From: JAICXG01 sp963801255
GTDB lineage: Bacteria > Verrucomicrobiota > Verrucomicrobiia > Chthoniobacterales > UBA10450
Direction: 5' to 3'
Length of the DNA stretch: 64,000 nucleotides
NCBI GenBank assembly: GCA_963801255.1
Contig: CAWDEC010000007.1
Location: 186,001 to 250,000, forward strand
The notes beneath the pieces were generated by a model. That model saw only the letters and a program-made list of their open reading frames with translations, was not told the origin of the DNA and did not search any database. Positions 53,958 through 62,988 of this stretch are shown piece by piece (the stretch's first letter is position 1; every line of letters starts with the position of its first letter). A program made the position numbers and the translations under genes.

Positions 53958-55139
53958 TTACTTGGCGACCGCTTGCCTTAGCTCGGACTTGGCTGAGGCA
54001 ACATCGCTTTCGCCATGCCGGCAAAGAACAATCGCGCGCAGGCGTTCCCCCTGATAATAGCGCAGGGTAAACTTACCTTTGGCATAGGTGCCACTGAGAT
54101 CGATGCGCGTCGGCGTAAGGCTTAAGTCGCCGACGAAGTCAAACCTTAGGTCAAACATCTCCGTCCAGAAATAAGGTATTTGTTCGTACCGTTGGCGTTT
54201 CTTGCCAGTAATGTTGGCGCCCACGATCAGTCCTTGTTCGCGCGCGTTTTCCCAGTGAGTCTGGCGACGCATTCCCCCCATCAGCCGATCCGGATAAAAA
54301 GCCAGATCGCCGACAGCGTAAATTCCCTTTTCTTCGGTCTCAAGATAGTCGGAAACGGGTGACCCGTGGGGTCCACTGAGCGGCGTGTTTCGGACGATGT
54401 CCAGACTCGGCTCCGAGCCGCAAGCCACGACCGCGACGCCAGCCGGAACGCGTTCGCCGCTCTTGGTTTGAATGTTGCGCAATACGGTCTTGCCTTCAAA
54501 GCCATTGAGACTGGAACCGAGGAGAAGATTCACGCCATGTTTGGCGAATTGTTCGGTGACCCAGGCCGCGGTTTCCGTATCGAGATAGCGATTGAGGAGT
54601 GTTTGATGCCGATGCATTACCGCGACCTTCAGCTTGTTTGCGCGCAGGCTGGCCGCGGCCTCGCAGGCGAGAAGCCCGCCGCCGACCACGACGATCATCT
54701 TTTCGGACTGCGACATTTCGCGCAGAGCGCGCGCATCGCGAATCGTGCGCAGATAAATGACATTGCCCAGCCCAATGCCCGCGACTGGCGGCCGCACAGG
54801 GCGGCTACCCATGGCGAGACAGGCTTTCTTGAACTCGATCGTTTCGCCATTGCCGAGAACGGCAAGCCGGCGATCGATGTTGAATTGGGTCACAACCGTG
54901 CCGAAGCGCGTCTCGATTTTATGCGACGCGAACCAACGCTCATCGAAGCTGGCGAGTTTCTTCTCGGCCGGATTTTTCTCGCGCAGGAATTGCTTGGAAA
55001 GCATCCAACGCTTGTAGGGATGATAGGTCTCGCTCCCGACGAGGGTTACGGTTCCTTTCTTATCGTAACGGCGCAGGCCTTCGCAGACGCTGGCCCCCCC
55101 GATCCCGCTTCCAATGATGAGATAGTCGCGTTGAATCAT
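53958..55139 (-). CDS. FAD-dependent pyridine nucleotide-disulphide oxidoreductase
   Basis: A 393-residue flavoprotein of the ferredoxin/rubredoxin/nitrite-reductase NAD(P)H oxidoreductase type. The FAD motif is DYLIIGSGIGGASVCEGL, the NAD(P)H motif MIVVVGGGLLACEAAASLR, and the C-terminal FAD motif EKGIYAVGDLAFYP. There is no redox-active CxxxxC pair. It probably passes electrons from NAD(P)H to a small iron-sulphur protein. It is monocistronic, converging with the secreted protein gene. Confidence 0.88.
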   Translation of the reverse strand: MIQRDYLIIGSGIGGASVCEGLRRYDKKGTVTLVGSETYHPYKRWMLSKQFLREKNPAEKKLASFDERWFASHKIETRFGTVVTQFNIDRRLAVLGNGETIEFKKACLAMGSRPVRPPVAGIGLGNVIYLRTIRDARALREMSQSEKMIVVVGGGLLACEAAASLRANKLKVAVMHRHQTLLNRYLDTETAAWVTEQFAKHGVNLLLGSSLNGFEGKTVLRNIQTKSGERVPAGVAVVACGSEPSLDIVRNTPLSGPHGSPVSDYLETEEKGIYAVGDLAFYPDRLMGGMRRQTHWENAREQGLIVGANITGKKRQRYEQIPYFWTEMFDLRFDFVGDLSLTPTRIDLSGTYAKGKFTLRYYQGERLRAIVLCRHGESDVASAKSELRQAVAK

Positions 55140-55272
55140 AGCTGAAAAGCGGACGATAGAGAATGTAACAAGTAAATGGCGAGGGAATTTTTCATTGGCA
55201 TATCGAGCCGGGAGATCTTCTCGGAGGTGCCGGCTGAGGAATTTGGCGGCCGGCAGCTCTTGGCTCAGGGAT

Positions 55273-56659
55273 TCACAGGACCATCCGACAAATGACCACC
55301 GAGGCTATAACACCGGCGAGATCGCCCATCAACCCTGCCGGGATGGCATGCCGCGTTTGCTTAATCCCGACAGAACCGAAATAGACCGCCGCGACGTAAA
55401 ACGTGGTTTCGGTGCTTCCATAGATCGTGGCGGCCATGCGACTGACAAGGTTGTCGGGTCCGAGACGATGCACCACGTCGGCGAAAAGCGCCAGCGTTGC
55501 ACCGCCGCTGAGCGGTCGCATGAGCGCGATGGGAAGCAAATCGACAGGAAAATGGAGCGTCGTGAGAACGGGAGACAGGCCACGCGCCAAGAGCTCGATG
55601 CCTCCGGCTCCTTTGAACATGCCGATCGCTACCAGCATGGTGACGAGAAACGGAATGATCTTGAGAATAACGTCAAACGCTTCCTTCGCTCCCTCGACGA
55701 ATTCATCGTAGACCTTCAGACCGCGAAGGGCGGCGTAGAGAATAAAAAAGGCGAGAAGAAAAGGAATCGCCAAGACAGAGACGACGTTCACAATCCGGAC
55801 GAAAACATTGCCAGAAATGGCAACCGATTCGTTAGGCGCGGAAGAGTCTAAGAAAGGCAGAACGGAATTGTTTCCGAAAATGCCCGGGAACACTTGCTTG
55901 GCGAAAAGGAAAAGGAAGAAAACGATTAGGAGCACGAGCAGTCCTTTGCCCCACAAGGGCAAGGCAGAAGAAGTCGACTCAGGCAACGGATTCGAAGCGG
56001 TATCCGCCTCGAAAGCCTCAGCTTTGCGTCCATGATCGCGACGCGCAGTGATCACCTCGCCGGCCGATTTACCGACGCGAAAGCGCGGCAATTTCTCCAG
56101 TAGTTTCACTGAGGTGATGGCAACGCTCGCGGCACACAGGGTCGCAAGAAGCGCCGTGCCCACGATCGCAGTTGGATTTTTCGAACCAGCAGCGACGAGG
56201 ACGGCAATCGCAGTCGTCGGAATCAGTTGCACGGAACTGGTGTTGATGGCGAGAAAGGTGCACATCGCATTGCTCGCAATGCCGGGATGCGGATTAAGCG
56301 ACTCGAGATCGCGCATCGCGCGCAGGCCGAGCGGCGTGGCGGCATTGCCCAAGCCGAGCATGTTGGCCGCCATGTTCATGAGCATCGAACCCATCGCGGG
56401 ATGATCGTTAGGCACTTCGGGGAAATAGTCGCGTCATGATCGGACGCAGCCCGCGCGCCAGTTTTTGAATCAACCCGGCGCGCTCGGCCAGGCGCATGAC
56501 ACCGAGCCAGAGAGCCATAATGCCGATCAAGCCGAGAGAGATGGTCACCGCGGTCTTGGCGCCGTCGAAGGCGCCATCCGTGACTTCTTTCAGCCGGTTC
56601 GTTAGGCCACCAATCGTCACCGCCAGCAGGACGAGGGCAAGCCAGATGTAATTCAACAC
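55273..56659 (-). CDS. SpmA-SpmB fusion (nucleoside-recognition/Gate domain membrane protein), frameshifted
   Basis: The N half starts at 56659 (MLNYIWLALVLLAVTIGG) and stops after RLFP in one frame. The continuation EVPNDHPAMGSMLMNMAANMLGLGNAATPLGLRAM, a SpmA hallmark, is in another frame. Removing one base from the four-G run at 56419-56422 joins them. The C half is SpmB-like (FEGAKEAFDVILKIIPFLVTMLVAIGMF). The intact protein of about 460 residues has around ten membrane helices. Spore-maturation names come from Bacillus; in non-sporulating bacteria these are probable transporters of unknown substrate. Confidence 0.82.
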
Positions 56660-56842
56660 GCCGTCTTTCTAGCAGCGGTCAGGCTAGTTTGGTAGGAGCA
56701 AAGGCAACCCAGGCGCATCGATTACCATCTCGTCCTGCGGTAGGGCGTCGCGGAAAGCGAGCAGTGTGGCCCGATTTGGTCAGGCGAGTCGGTTCGTTGG
56801 ACACCGGATCTCGCGCCGCCTCCGGCGCGCCGAGAACACGGG

Positions 56843-59389
56843 CTATTCAGTCCGCAAGGCCGTCATCGGCGTCACGCGCATGGCACGTCGCGCGGGCAAA
56901 AAGCAAGCGAGCAAGGCCGCGCCGCCTAACAAAACACTCGCCGTGAGCAAGGCTACCGGATCGCTCGGGCTGACCTGATAAAGCATCTTCGCCAGCACAC
57001 GCCCAAGTGCGAGGGCAAGGAGCAAGCCGACTCCCAGAGCGAAAGCCGTCTGCAAAGCGCCTTGTTTCATAATGAGGCCGAAAACGTCGCGGCGGTCGGC
57101 ACCCAGCGCCATGCGAATGCCGATCTCCCGTGTCCGTCGCGTGACCGCATAAGCCTTCACGCCATAGACACCGACGGCTGCCAGCAGGAGCGCGATGCCG
57201 CCGAAGATGCCGAACAGAATCGCGGCAAACCGCACTGCCCAAAGACCAACATCCTTCTCAACAATGTTTTCATACGGCTCGATGCGCAGGATTGGCATGT
57301 TGGGATCGACCTGACCAAGCGTTTGGCGAATAGTCGGAATCATGGCGACCACGGTCGCGCGATCGTTCCGATTCAGCCGCACCTGAAGCGTAACTCCACC
57401 GTTGTAAGCCTGCGCGAGCGGCGCATAGATACGGCGCGGCATTTCTTCGGTGAGAATTTCGTGGCGATGCTGGCTCACGATGCCGACAATCGTGAAATCG
57501 TTAGGCGAACCGTCAGTCGGAGCTTCCGTATAACGCACATGCTGTCCGAGCGCTTCCCGATTTGGGAAGAGCTTCTTCGCCATCATTTCGTCAATGATGA
57601 GAACACGCGCCGTGTTCTTGGTTTCCGCTTCCGCGTCGGTGAAATCACGGCCACGCAAAAGCCGCACACCAATGCTCTCGAACCATCCGGAGGTGACGGC
57701 GGTAAAGAAACCACCTGCTCCAGGTTCCGGCGCTTTCGGATCCGTTCGATTGGCGAAGCTTTCGTCCATGCGCATAATGCGCCGCGCATTGGTGATGTTG
57801 CCGAATGGCAGCATGGTAGTGAGCGCGGCCGCCCGCACGCCCGGCAACTCGCGCACGCGATGGAGAGCAGCGAACATCGTCCGCTGGGCGGTTTCCTCGT
57901 TCATCTGGCCAAGCGTGAAATCCATCTCCGCCGAGATGACGCCGTGGCGCTCAAAGCCGGGATTCAGTCCTCCAGCCTTGAGCGCACCGCGAAAAAAGAG
58001 CCCCGAGCTAAAAAGCAAAGTGAGGGACAACGCGATCTGCACCATCACGAGCAGATGTCGGGGGGCGAAGAATCGGTTCAGGCGACCGACGTGCGCCGGT
58101 TCGCCAATTTGTTGTTTCAAGTCATGCACCAGATCAGCCCGCGAGGCTTTAAGGGCGGGCCCGAGGCTGAAGAGCAGAGTAGCAAGGAAGCAGATGAGAA
58201 AGGTGACCGTGAGCACGGTGGCATCGGGTCGCAGATTCACGACAATGGAAAAATCCATCGAACTGAAAAGACTGCCTAACGAATCAAGGAGCAGGCGATT
58301 GCTGAGCAGGCTGATGAGGAGACCAACAGCGCCGCCGGCGAAAGCGAGAAGAATTCCTTCGCATAGAAGTTGCCTTACGATTCTCCAGCGGCTCGCGCCG
58401 AGGGCGAGACGGAGCGCGATTTCCTTCGCCCGAGTTGCGCCGCGAGCAAGGAGCATGTTTGCCAGGTTGAGGCAGGCGATGAAGAGAACTGCTGCCGCCA
58501 TCGCGAGAAGGAGTGTTCCGATCAAGCCCATTGGGCCATCATCACTGGGCGTGGTGCTGATGCTGAAACGTGAGGGAGCTTGAATCTGAAGTTCGCGCCG
58601 GCCGCTGGCGTCGGCGGGTTGAATGGCGTCGAGACGCTGAGCCAGAGTGGTCAGGCGCGGCTTGGTCGAGTCGATCGTTAGGCCGGAGCTCATCCGGGCG
58701 ACGAGATTGAGAGAGTAATTTTTCGGCTCTTCCAGGCTCATCTTGTTGCTCGTGTCGCTGAACGCCGAGCCCAGCCGCGAGGCAACTCCGAGAGGCACCC
58801 ACAGATCGGGAGCGAGTAGCGCATGGGCGCCGGCGAAACCTTCCGGCGTAACTCCAATCAGTGTGTAGTTCTGGCCGTTCACAGTCAGTTGTTTACCGAT
58901 GAGATCCGCGCGACCGCCCAATTTTTTCCAGTAGGAGTGACTCGCGACCACCACCGGAATATTGGCGTCTGGTTTACATTCCGCCGCGTCATAAAAGCGG
59001 CCGAACGCCGGCTTCACGCCCATGAGCGAGAAGAAATTCTCCGAGGTGAGGAATACGAAACTGCGCCGCATGCTTTCGTCTCGCCCAATGCCGGCCAGGC
59101 CGAAGCCCATCGCCGCGACATCGGAGAAGACCTCGTTACTCTGTCGCAGCGCCATGAATTCGTTGTAGGAAAACGGGCGGTAATCATGCGCCGCGCCCTG
59201 TCGCGCGGTAAATAAATTGACCACTTCCCACGGACGCACCTTTACCGTCGGGCGCAGGATGACGCTGTTGACCAGCGCGAAGATGGCCGAATTCACACCG
59301 ATCGCCACCGCGAGCGTGAGCACCGCGATCGCCGTAAAGCCCGGCGTCTTCATCAGCTGCCGGAACGCGAACCTTAAATCCTGGATCAT
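56843..59389 (-). CDS. MacB-like ABC permease, duplicated (ADOP type)
   Basis: An 848-residue permease of the 'acidobacterial duplicated orphan permease' type: two FtsX/MacB units in one chain. DLRFAFRQLMKTPGFTAIAVL is the standard start. MacB_PCD-type periplasmic domains follow each first helix, and the paired FtsX helices include ANMLLARGATRAKEIALRLALGASRWRIVRQLL and YAVTRRTREIGIRMALGADRRDVFGLIM. No ATPase gene is adjacent. Substrates may be peptides, antibiotics or lipids. Three exact motif copies lie in it. Confidence 0.92.
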   Translation of the reverse strand: MIQDLRFAFRQLMKTPGFTAIAVLTLAVAIGVNSAIFALVNSVILRPTVKVRPWEVVNLFTARQGAAHDYRPFSYNEFMALRQSNEVFSDVAAMGFGLAGIGRDESMRRSFVFLTSENFFSLMGVKPAFGRFYDAAECKPDANIPVVVASHSYWKKLGGRADLIGKQLTVNGQNYTLIGVTPEGFAGAHALLAPDLWVPLGVASRLGSAFSDTSNKMSLEEPKNYSLNLVARMSSGLTIDSTKPRLTTLAQRLDAIQPADASGRRELQIQAPSRFSISTTPSDDGPMGLIGTLLLAMAAAVLFIACLNLANMLLARGATRAKEIALRLALGASRWRIVRQLLCEGILLAFAGGAVGLLISLLSNRLLLDSLGSLFSSMDFSIVVNLRPDATVLTVTFLICFLATLLFSLGPALKASRADLVHDLKQQIGEPAHVGRLNRFFAPRHLLVMVQIALSLTLLFSSGLFFRGALKAGGLNPGFERHGVISAEMDFTLGQMNEETAQRTMFAALHRVRELPGVRAAALTTMLPFGNITNARRIMRMDESFANRTDPKAPEPGAGGFFTAVTSGWFESIGVRLLRGRDFTDAEAETKNTARVLIIDEMMAKKLFPNREALGQHVRYTEAPTDGSPNDFTIVGIVSQHRHEILTEEMPRRIYAPLAQAYNGGVTLQVRLNRNDRATVVAMIPTIRQTLGQVDPNMPILRIEPYENIVEKDVGLWAVRFAAILFGIFGGIALLLAAVGVYGVKAYAVTRRTREIGIRMALGADRRDVFGLIMKQGALQTAFALGVGLLLALALGRVLAKMLYQVSPSDPVALLTASVLLGGAALLACFLPARRAMRVTPMTALRTE

Positions 59390-59587
59390 TGACTATCAGA
59401 TGCCGATGACCGGTCGGTTGGATTCAGGAATTTCTTAAGGGTGCTCCAGGGGTCCGCGCTTAGGCTCCTGCAACCAGCGCCTCAACACGATCAGGCGGTC
59501 AATTGGAGGAATCGACGGCGGTTGGCTGGCCGCAGAAATTCGAGGGCGAACCCCTGAGTCAACTTCCTGCTGCACCTAGGTGCATGC

Positions 59588-60955
59588 CTAGCTTCCGACC
59601 ACAACGGTCTTGGCGTTCATGAATTCGCGCATACCTAACGAGCCTAGCTCTCGCCCGTAACCGGAGCGCTTGACGCCGCCAAAGGGTAATCGCGGATCCG
59701 AAGCGACCAGCGCGTTGACAAATACCATCCCGCAGTCGAGTTCCCGCGCGAAAAGTTCCTGCTCGGGCTTATCGTTAGTCCAGACGCTCGCACCCAGGCC
59801 AAAGTCGCTCTCGTTCGCCAGCTCAACGGCCGCTGCGGCATCTTTTATCCGAAAGAGTAATGCGACTGGTCCGAAGATTTCCTCACGGAACGCCGGTGCG
59901 GAAGCCGGAATGTCTGCCAGCACCGTGGGTGGATAGAAATTACCCTTTCCTTCCATCAATTCGCCTCCGGCAAGCAGCTTCGCGCCCGCCGCGATCGATT
60001 TCCGCACCTGCTCGTGCACGCCTTCGCGAATCGACGAAGTTGCCAGTGGCCCCAACTCCGTCGTCTCGTCTAGCGGATCGCCGACCTTCAGTGCCTTCAT
60101 TCGCTGGACGAACTGCCTGACGAAGTCGTCGTAGATCGATTCAGCAACAAGGAAACGTTTGCCCGCGATGCAGGATTGCCCGCTGTTTTGCGTCCGGGCT
60201 TTAACGGCCGCAGTTAAGGCGGCATCCATGTCTGCACTCGGCATAACGATAAAAGGATCGCTGCCTCCTAACTCAAGGACACATTTCTTGATGACTCGAC
60301 CGGCTGTAGCGGCGACCTCGCTTCCAACCCGGTCACTTCCGGTTAGCGTCACGGCCTTGATCCGCGAGTCCGTAATTACATCAGCGACCTGTTTCGCTTC
60401 GATGAGCAAGGATTGAAAGGTTCCAGACGGTGCGCCGGCTCGACGCCACAGGTCTTCGATGGCGAGCGCGCATTGCGGCACATTCGCGGCATGCTTGAGC
60501 AGGCCAACGTTGCCCGCCATCAAGGCTGGCGCAGCGAAGCGAAAGACCTGCCAGAAAGGAAAATTCCAAGGCATGATGGCAAGGATCGGTCCCAGCGGCT
60601 GCCATAGCACTGAGCTGTGCGCCGCGGCGGTCTGAATGACTTCCTCTTCAAGAAAGCGCTCCCCGTTCTCGGCATAATAACGACAGCCCTTGGCGCATTT
60701 AAGCACCTCGTCGCGCGCCGCCCCGATCGGCTTGCCCATTTCGAGCGTTATAGTGTGCGCATGTTTGTCCGTTTCCCGCTCCAGTAGGTCGGCTACTGCC
60801 AGGAGAATCGCGGCGCGCGCGCCAGATGAGGTCCGGCGATAGCTGTCAAACGCTTGCTCCGCTGCCGCCAGCCGTTCTTCGAGCCCCTCCTCGGTCAGGG
60901 CTTCAAATTCACGTAACGTTTCTGCGGTTGCCGGATTACTGGAAGCTATTGCCAT
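59588..60955 (-). CDS. NAD(P)-dependent succinate-semialdehyde dehydrogenase-type ALDH
   Basis: A 455-residue aldehyde dehydrogenase nearest the short YneI/Sad group. Motifs: IMPWNFPFWQVFRF (127-140), LTGSDRVGSEVA, general base E228 in LELGGSDPFIV, nucleophile C262 in NSGQSCIAGKR, and EEIFGPV. These enzymes oxidise succinate semialdehyde or similar short aldehydes. It is separated by 131 bases from the amino-acid permease gene on the same strand, so uptake and breakdown of an amino acid is a possible link. Confidence 0.87.
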   Translation of the reverse strand: MAIASSNPATAETLREFEALTEEGLEERLAAAEQAFDSYRRTSSGARAAILLAVADLLERETDKHAHTITLEMGKPIGAARDEVLKCAKGCRYYAENGERFLEEEVIQTAAAHSSVLWQPLGPILAIMPWNFPFWQVFRFAAPALMAGNVGLLKHAANVPQCALAIEDLWRRAGAPSGTFQSLLIEAKQVADVITDSRIKAVTLTGSDRVGSEVAATAGRVIKKCVLELGGSDPFIVMPSADMDAALTAAVKARTQNSGQSCIAGKRFLVAESIYDDFVRQFVQRMKALKVGDPLDETTELGPLATSSIREGVHEQVRKSIAAGAKLLAGGELMEGKGNFYPPTVLADIPASAPAFREEIFGPVALLFRIKDAAAAVELANESDFGLGASVWTNDKPEQELFARELDCGMVFVNALVASDPRLPFGGVKRSGYGRELGSLGMREFMNAKTVVVGS

Positions 60956-61086
60956 TCTTCATTGAACAGCCAGAAGTTCCCACTGACAACCAACGGAATG
61001 AGCAAAGGCGATGTCGGCAGCCAGCCGATTAGCTTGTCACAGCAATCGTAAAGAGGACGGCCAGCGCCATCTCCTTCTCTAACTCA

Positions 61087-62634
61087 TCACCTGCGTGAAT
61101 CCGATTGCGCCAGTTTGCTATGTCGCGCGCTATAGCAAATGTAAACCACCATTCCGATAGCGAACCAAATTAGCAATCGCCGCCAGGTCGGCCAGGGGAG
61201 AGCAGACATCAGAGCCAGAGCGGAAAGCGCGCCAGCCGGTGCGACAAACCACACCCAGGGCGTGGCGAATCTCCTTTGCAAATTCGGTTCGCGGACCCGT
61301 AGGACAAGCACGCCTATCGAGACGATGACAAACGCGAGCAGGGTCCCGATGGAACAAAGGCTTCCAGCTTCACGGACCGTGAAAAGCGCCGAAGCAATTG
61401 CGACACCGATGCCGGTGATGATGGAAGTAATCCAAGGTGTGCGAAAGCGCGGGTGTACCCGACTCACAAATGGCGGGAGTAAGCCATCGCGTGCCATACT
61501 ATAAAAGACACGCGACTGACCAAGTAGCATAACGAGAATAACTGACGAGAGTCCCGCGACCGCTCCGAATTTGATCAATCGCCCCATCCAATCGAGCCCT
61601 GCGCGATCGGCAACGACGGCGATCGGGTCCGGAACGTCGAGCTGACCGTAAGGGACAACACCAGTCGCGATTCCGGAGACAATAATGTAAAGGAAAGTGC
61701 AAATAAGCAGGGAGCCGATAATGGCGATGGGCATATCCCGCTGCGGATTGCGCGCCTCCTGCGCAGCAGTGCTTACCGCATCGAAACCGACGTAGGCGAA
61801 AAAGACAATACCCGCTCCAGTCATTATCCCACTCCACCCAAAGTGACCGGAGGAACCTGTGTTAGTCGGAATGAAGGGATGCCAGTTACCGGACTTAATC
61901 GCGTGAAAAGCGCCAAAGATAAAGACAAGGACGACCGCCAGCTTAACCAGGACGATCAAGTCGTTAAAGTTAGCTGACTCTTTGATTCCAACCACTAAGA
62001 GCACGGTAACGACAAAGATGATGATTACCGCCGGCAAGTTAAAAATCGCGGTCACGTGAGTGAGCGTTGCAGGGTCTGTGCCGGCTGCCTTGATCTGATC
62101 GAGCAAGGAAGCGCTGATGGCCACCCAGCCGGCTTTGATTTTTAAGATCCCGGCCAGAGCAGCCGGGACATCGACCAATTCAACACCGCGCGCAGCGGAA
62201 AACGCTGGCGGAATGTTGATCCCAAAGTCATGCAAAAGAGAGACCACGTAGCCGGACCAACCAATGGCGACAGTGATTGCACCCACGGCATATTCGAGAA
62301 TGAGATCCCAACCAATGATCCAGGCGAAGAGTTCGCCAAGAGTCGCATAGCCATAAGTATAGGCGCTCCCGGCCATTGGAACGAGAGAAGCAAACTCGCT
62401 ATAACAAAGGGCGGCGAAGACCGATGCGATCCCAGCCAGGATGAAGGAAAGAACAACGGCCGGGCCGGCATTCTGCGCTGCCACCGTCCCAGTGAGGACG
62501 AAGATACCTGTGCCGATAATCGCGCCGATCCCAAGGGCGGTAAGATTGACCGCACCGAGAGCCCGCTTGAGGCTATGATCGTTCAAAGCCTCCTCTTGCA
62601 GTTCACTGATCGTCTTTCGTCGAAAAAGATTCAT
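61087..62634 (-). CDS. APC superfamily amino-acid permease (cationic amino-acid transporter type)
   Basis: A permease of about 515 residues from ATG 62632-62634 (MNLFRRKTISELQEEALNDHSLKRAL), the usual start of the YhdG/CAT branch. Twelve or more helices are present. The APC signature GIGAIIGTGIFVLTG lies in TM1, and GFDAVSTAAQEARNPQRDMP follows TM6. Likely substrates are amino acids, possibly cationic ones. Twenty in-frame codons upstream lack similarity to the family. Confidence 0.9.
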   Translation of the reverse strand: MNLFRRKTISELQEEALNDHSLKRALGAVNLTALGIGAIIGTGIFVLTGTVAAQNAGPAVVLSFILAGIASVFAALCYSEFASLVPMAGSAYTYGYATLGELFAWIIGWDLILEYAVGAITVAIGWSGYVVSLLHDFGINIPPAFSAARGVELVDVPAALAGILKIKAGWVAISASLLDQIKAAGTDPATLTHVTAIFNLPAVIIIFVVTVLLVVGIKESANFNDLIVLVKLAVVLVFIFGAFHAIKSGNWHPFIPTNTGSSGHFGWSGIMTGAGIVFFAYVGFDAVSTAAQEARNPQRDMPIAIIGSLLICTFLYIIVSGIATGVVPYGQLDVPDPIAVVADRAGLDWMGRLIKFGAVAGLSSVILVMLLGQSRVFYSMARDGLLPPFVSRVHPRFRTPWITSIITGIGVAIASALFTVREAGSLCSIGTLLAFVIVSIGVLVLRVREPNLQRRFATPWVWFVAPAGALSALALMSALPWPTWRRLLIWFAIGMVVYICYSARHSKLAQSDSRR

Positions 62635-62988
62635 ATAAAGGATGGTGTCGTCTGCTGAATGGCCGCCCCGCGCCGGTTTGTCAAGCAAATGCACGATGGA
62701 ACGCTAGCCAGGTCGCGGAACGCACCTCATTCCTTGATCGGCTTCGATGGTTTGTTACTCGGGTACAAGCTATGTCAGCAAAGATAGGGCTTCAAAGGCT
62801 GACAGGTCGATCGAGGTTTTCTTGCTGGTTTGGCAGGTACGATGCGGGGTGCGTATTACCCTCCTATCCGCGGTTCGGCGAGCGACGCATGGTTGCAGAA
62901 TCGACATGAGTCGTTGGCACTCGCCAACTGTAGGCGGGAAAACCCGCTCGCTCCGAGCCTCCTTTTGCGCTAAATGTGATTCGATATC
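62635..62988. other. Intergenic region between permease and histidine kinase
   Basis: A 354-base divergent region. It contains no convincing gene. One small hairpin (GCGGG at 62934-62938, CCCGC at 62943-62947, loop AAAA) lies 40 bases before the kinase start. No copy of the GCCTAACGA motif and no clear promoter pair is seen. Confidence 0.4.

Larger units (their letters stand above)
2220..58683. repeat. Dispersed 9-mer GCCTAACGA, 47 exact copies
   Basis: Plus-strand copies start at 6155, 11827, 12963, 15446, 16948, 17341, 18984, 19415, 21493, 22584, 23765, 30222, 32699, 33897, 34607, 34966, 38964, 39658, 45457, 49082, 58274. Minus-strand copies (read TCGTTAGGC) start at 2220, 12013, 13081, 14413, 16048, 16341, 19079, 23365, 27826, 27850, 31041, 31584, 33939, 36592, 36916, 37643, 38923, 46274, 46989, 48416, 53893, 55829, 56405, 56599, 57498, 58675. 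Copies lacking only the first G: 245, 8962, 10309, 14589, 16911, 18117, 27071, 59634. Flanking bases show no shared pattern. Chance expectation is about 0.5 copies. Confidence 0.9.

Noticed and set aside
56405..56415. Motif copy apparently joining the stop of a SpmA gene to the start of a SpmB gene
   Set aside because: The split is explained by an extra G at 56419-56422; in the repaired frame the copy simply reads Pro-Asn-Asp inside one protein.
57062..58279. 405-codon open frame antisense to the duplicated permease
   Set aside because: It lies wholly within a well-supported gene, has no recognisable domain and is His/Arg/Glu-rich as expected from a complementary reading of GC-rich coding DNA.
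2220..58683. GCCTAACGA as a Chi or KOPS-type polar signal
   Set aside because: Such signals are strongly biased to one strand along a replication arm; here 21 and 26 copies are mixed along the window.
62934..62947. Small GCGGG-AAAA-CCCGC hairpin before the histidine kinase
   Set aside because: Five base pairs without a T-run are expected by chance in DNA of this composition.
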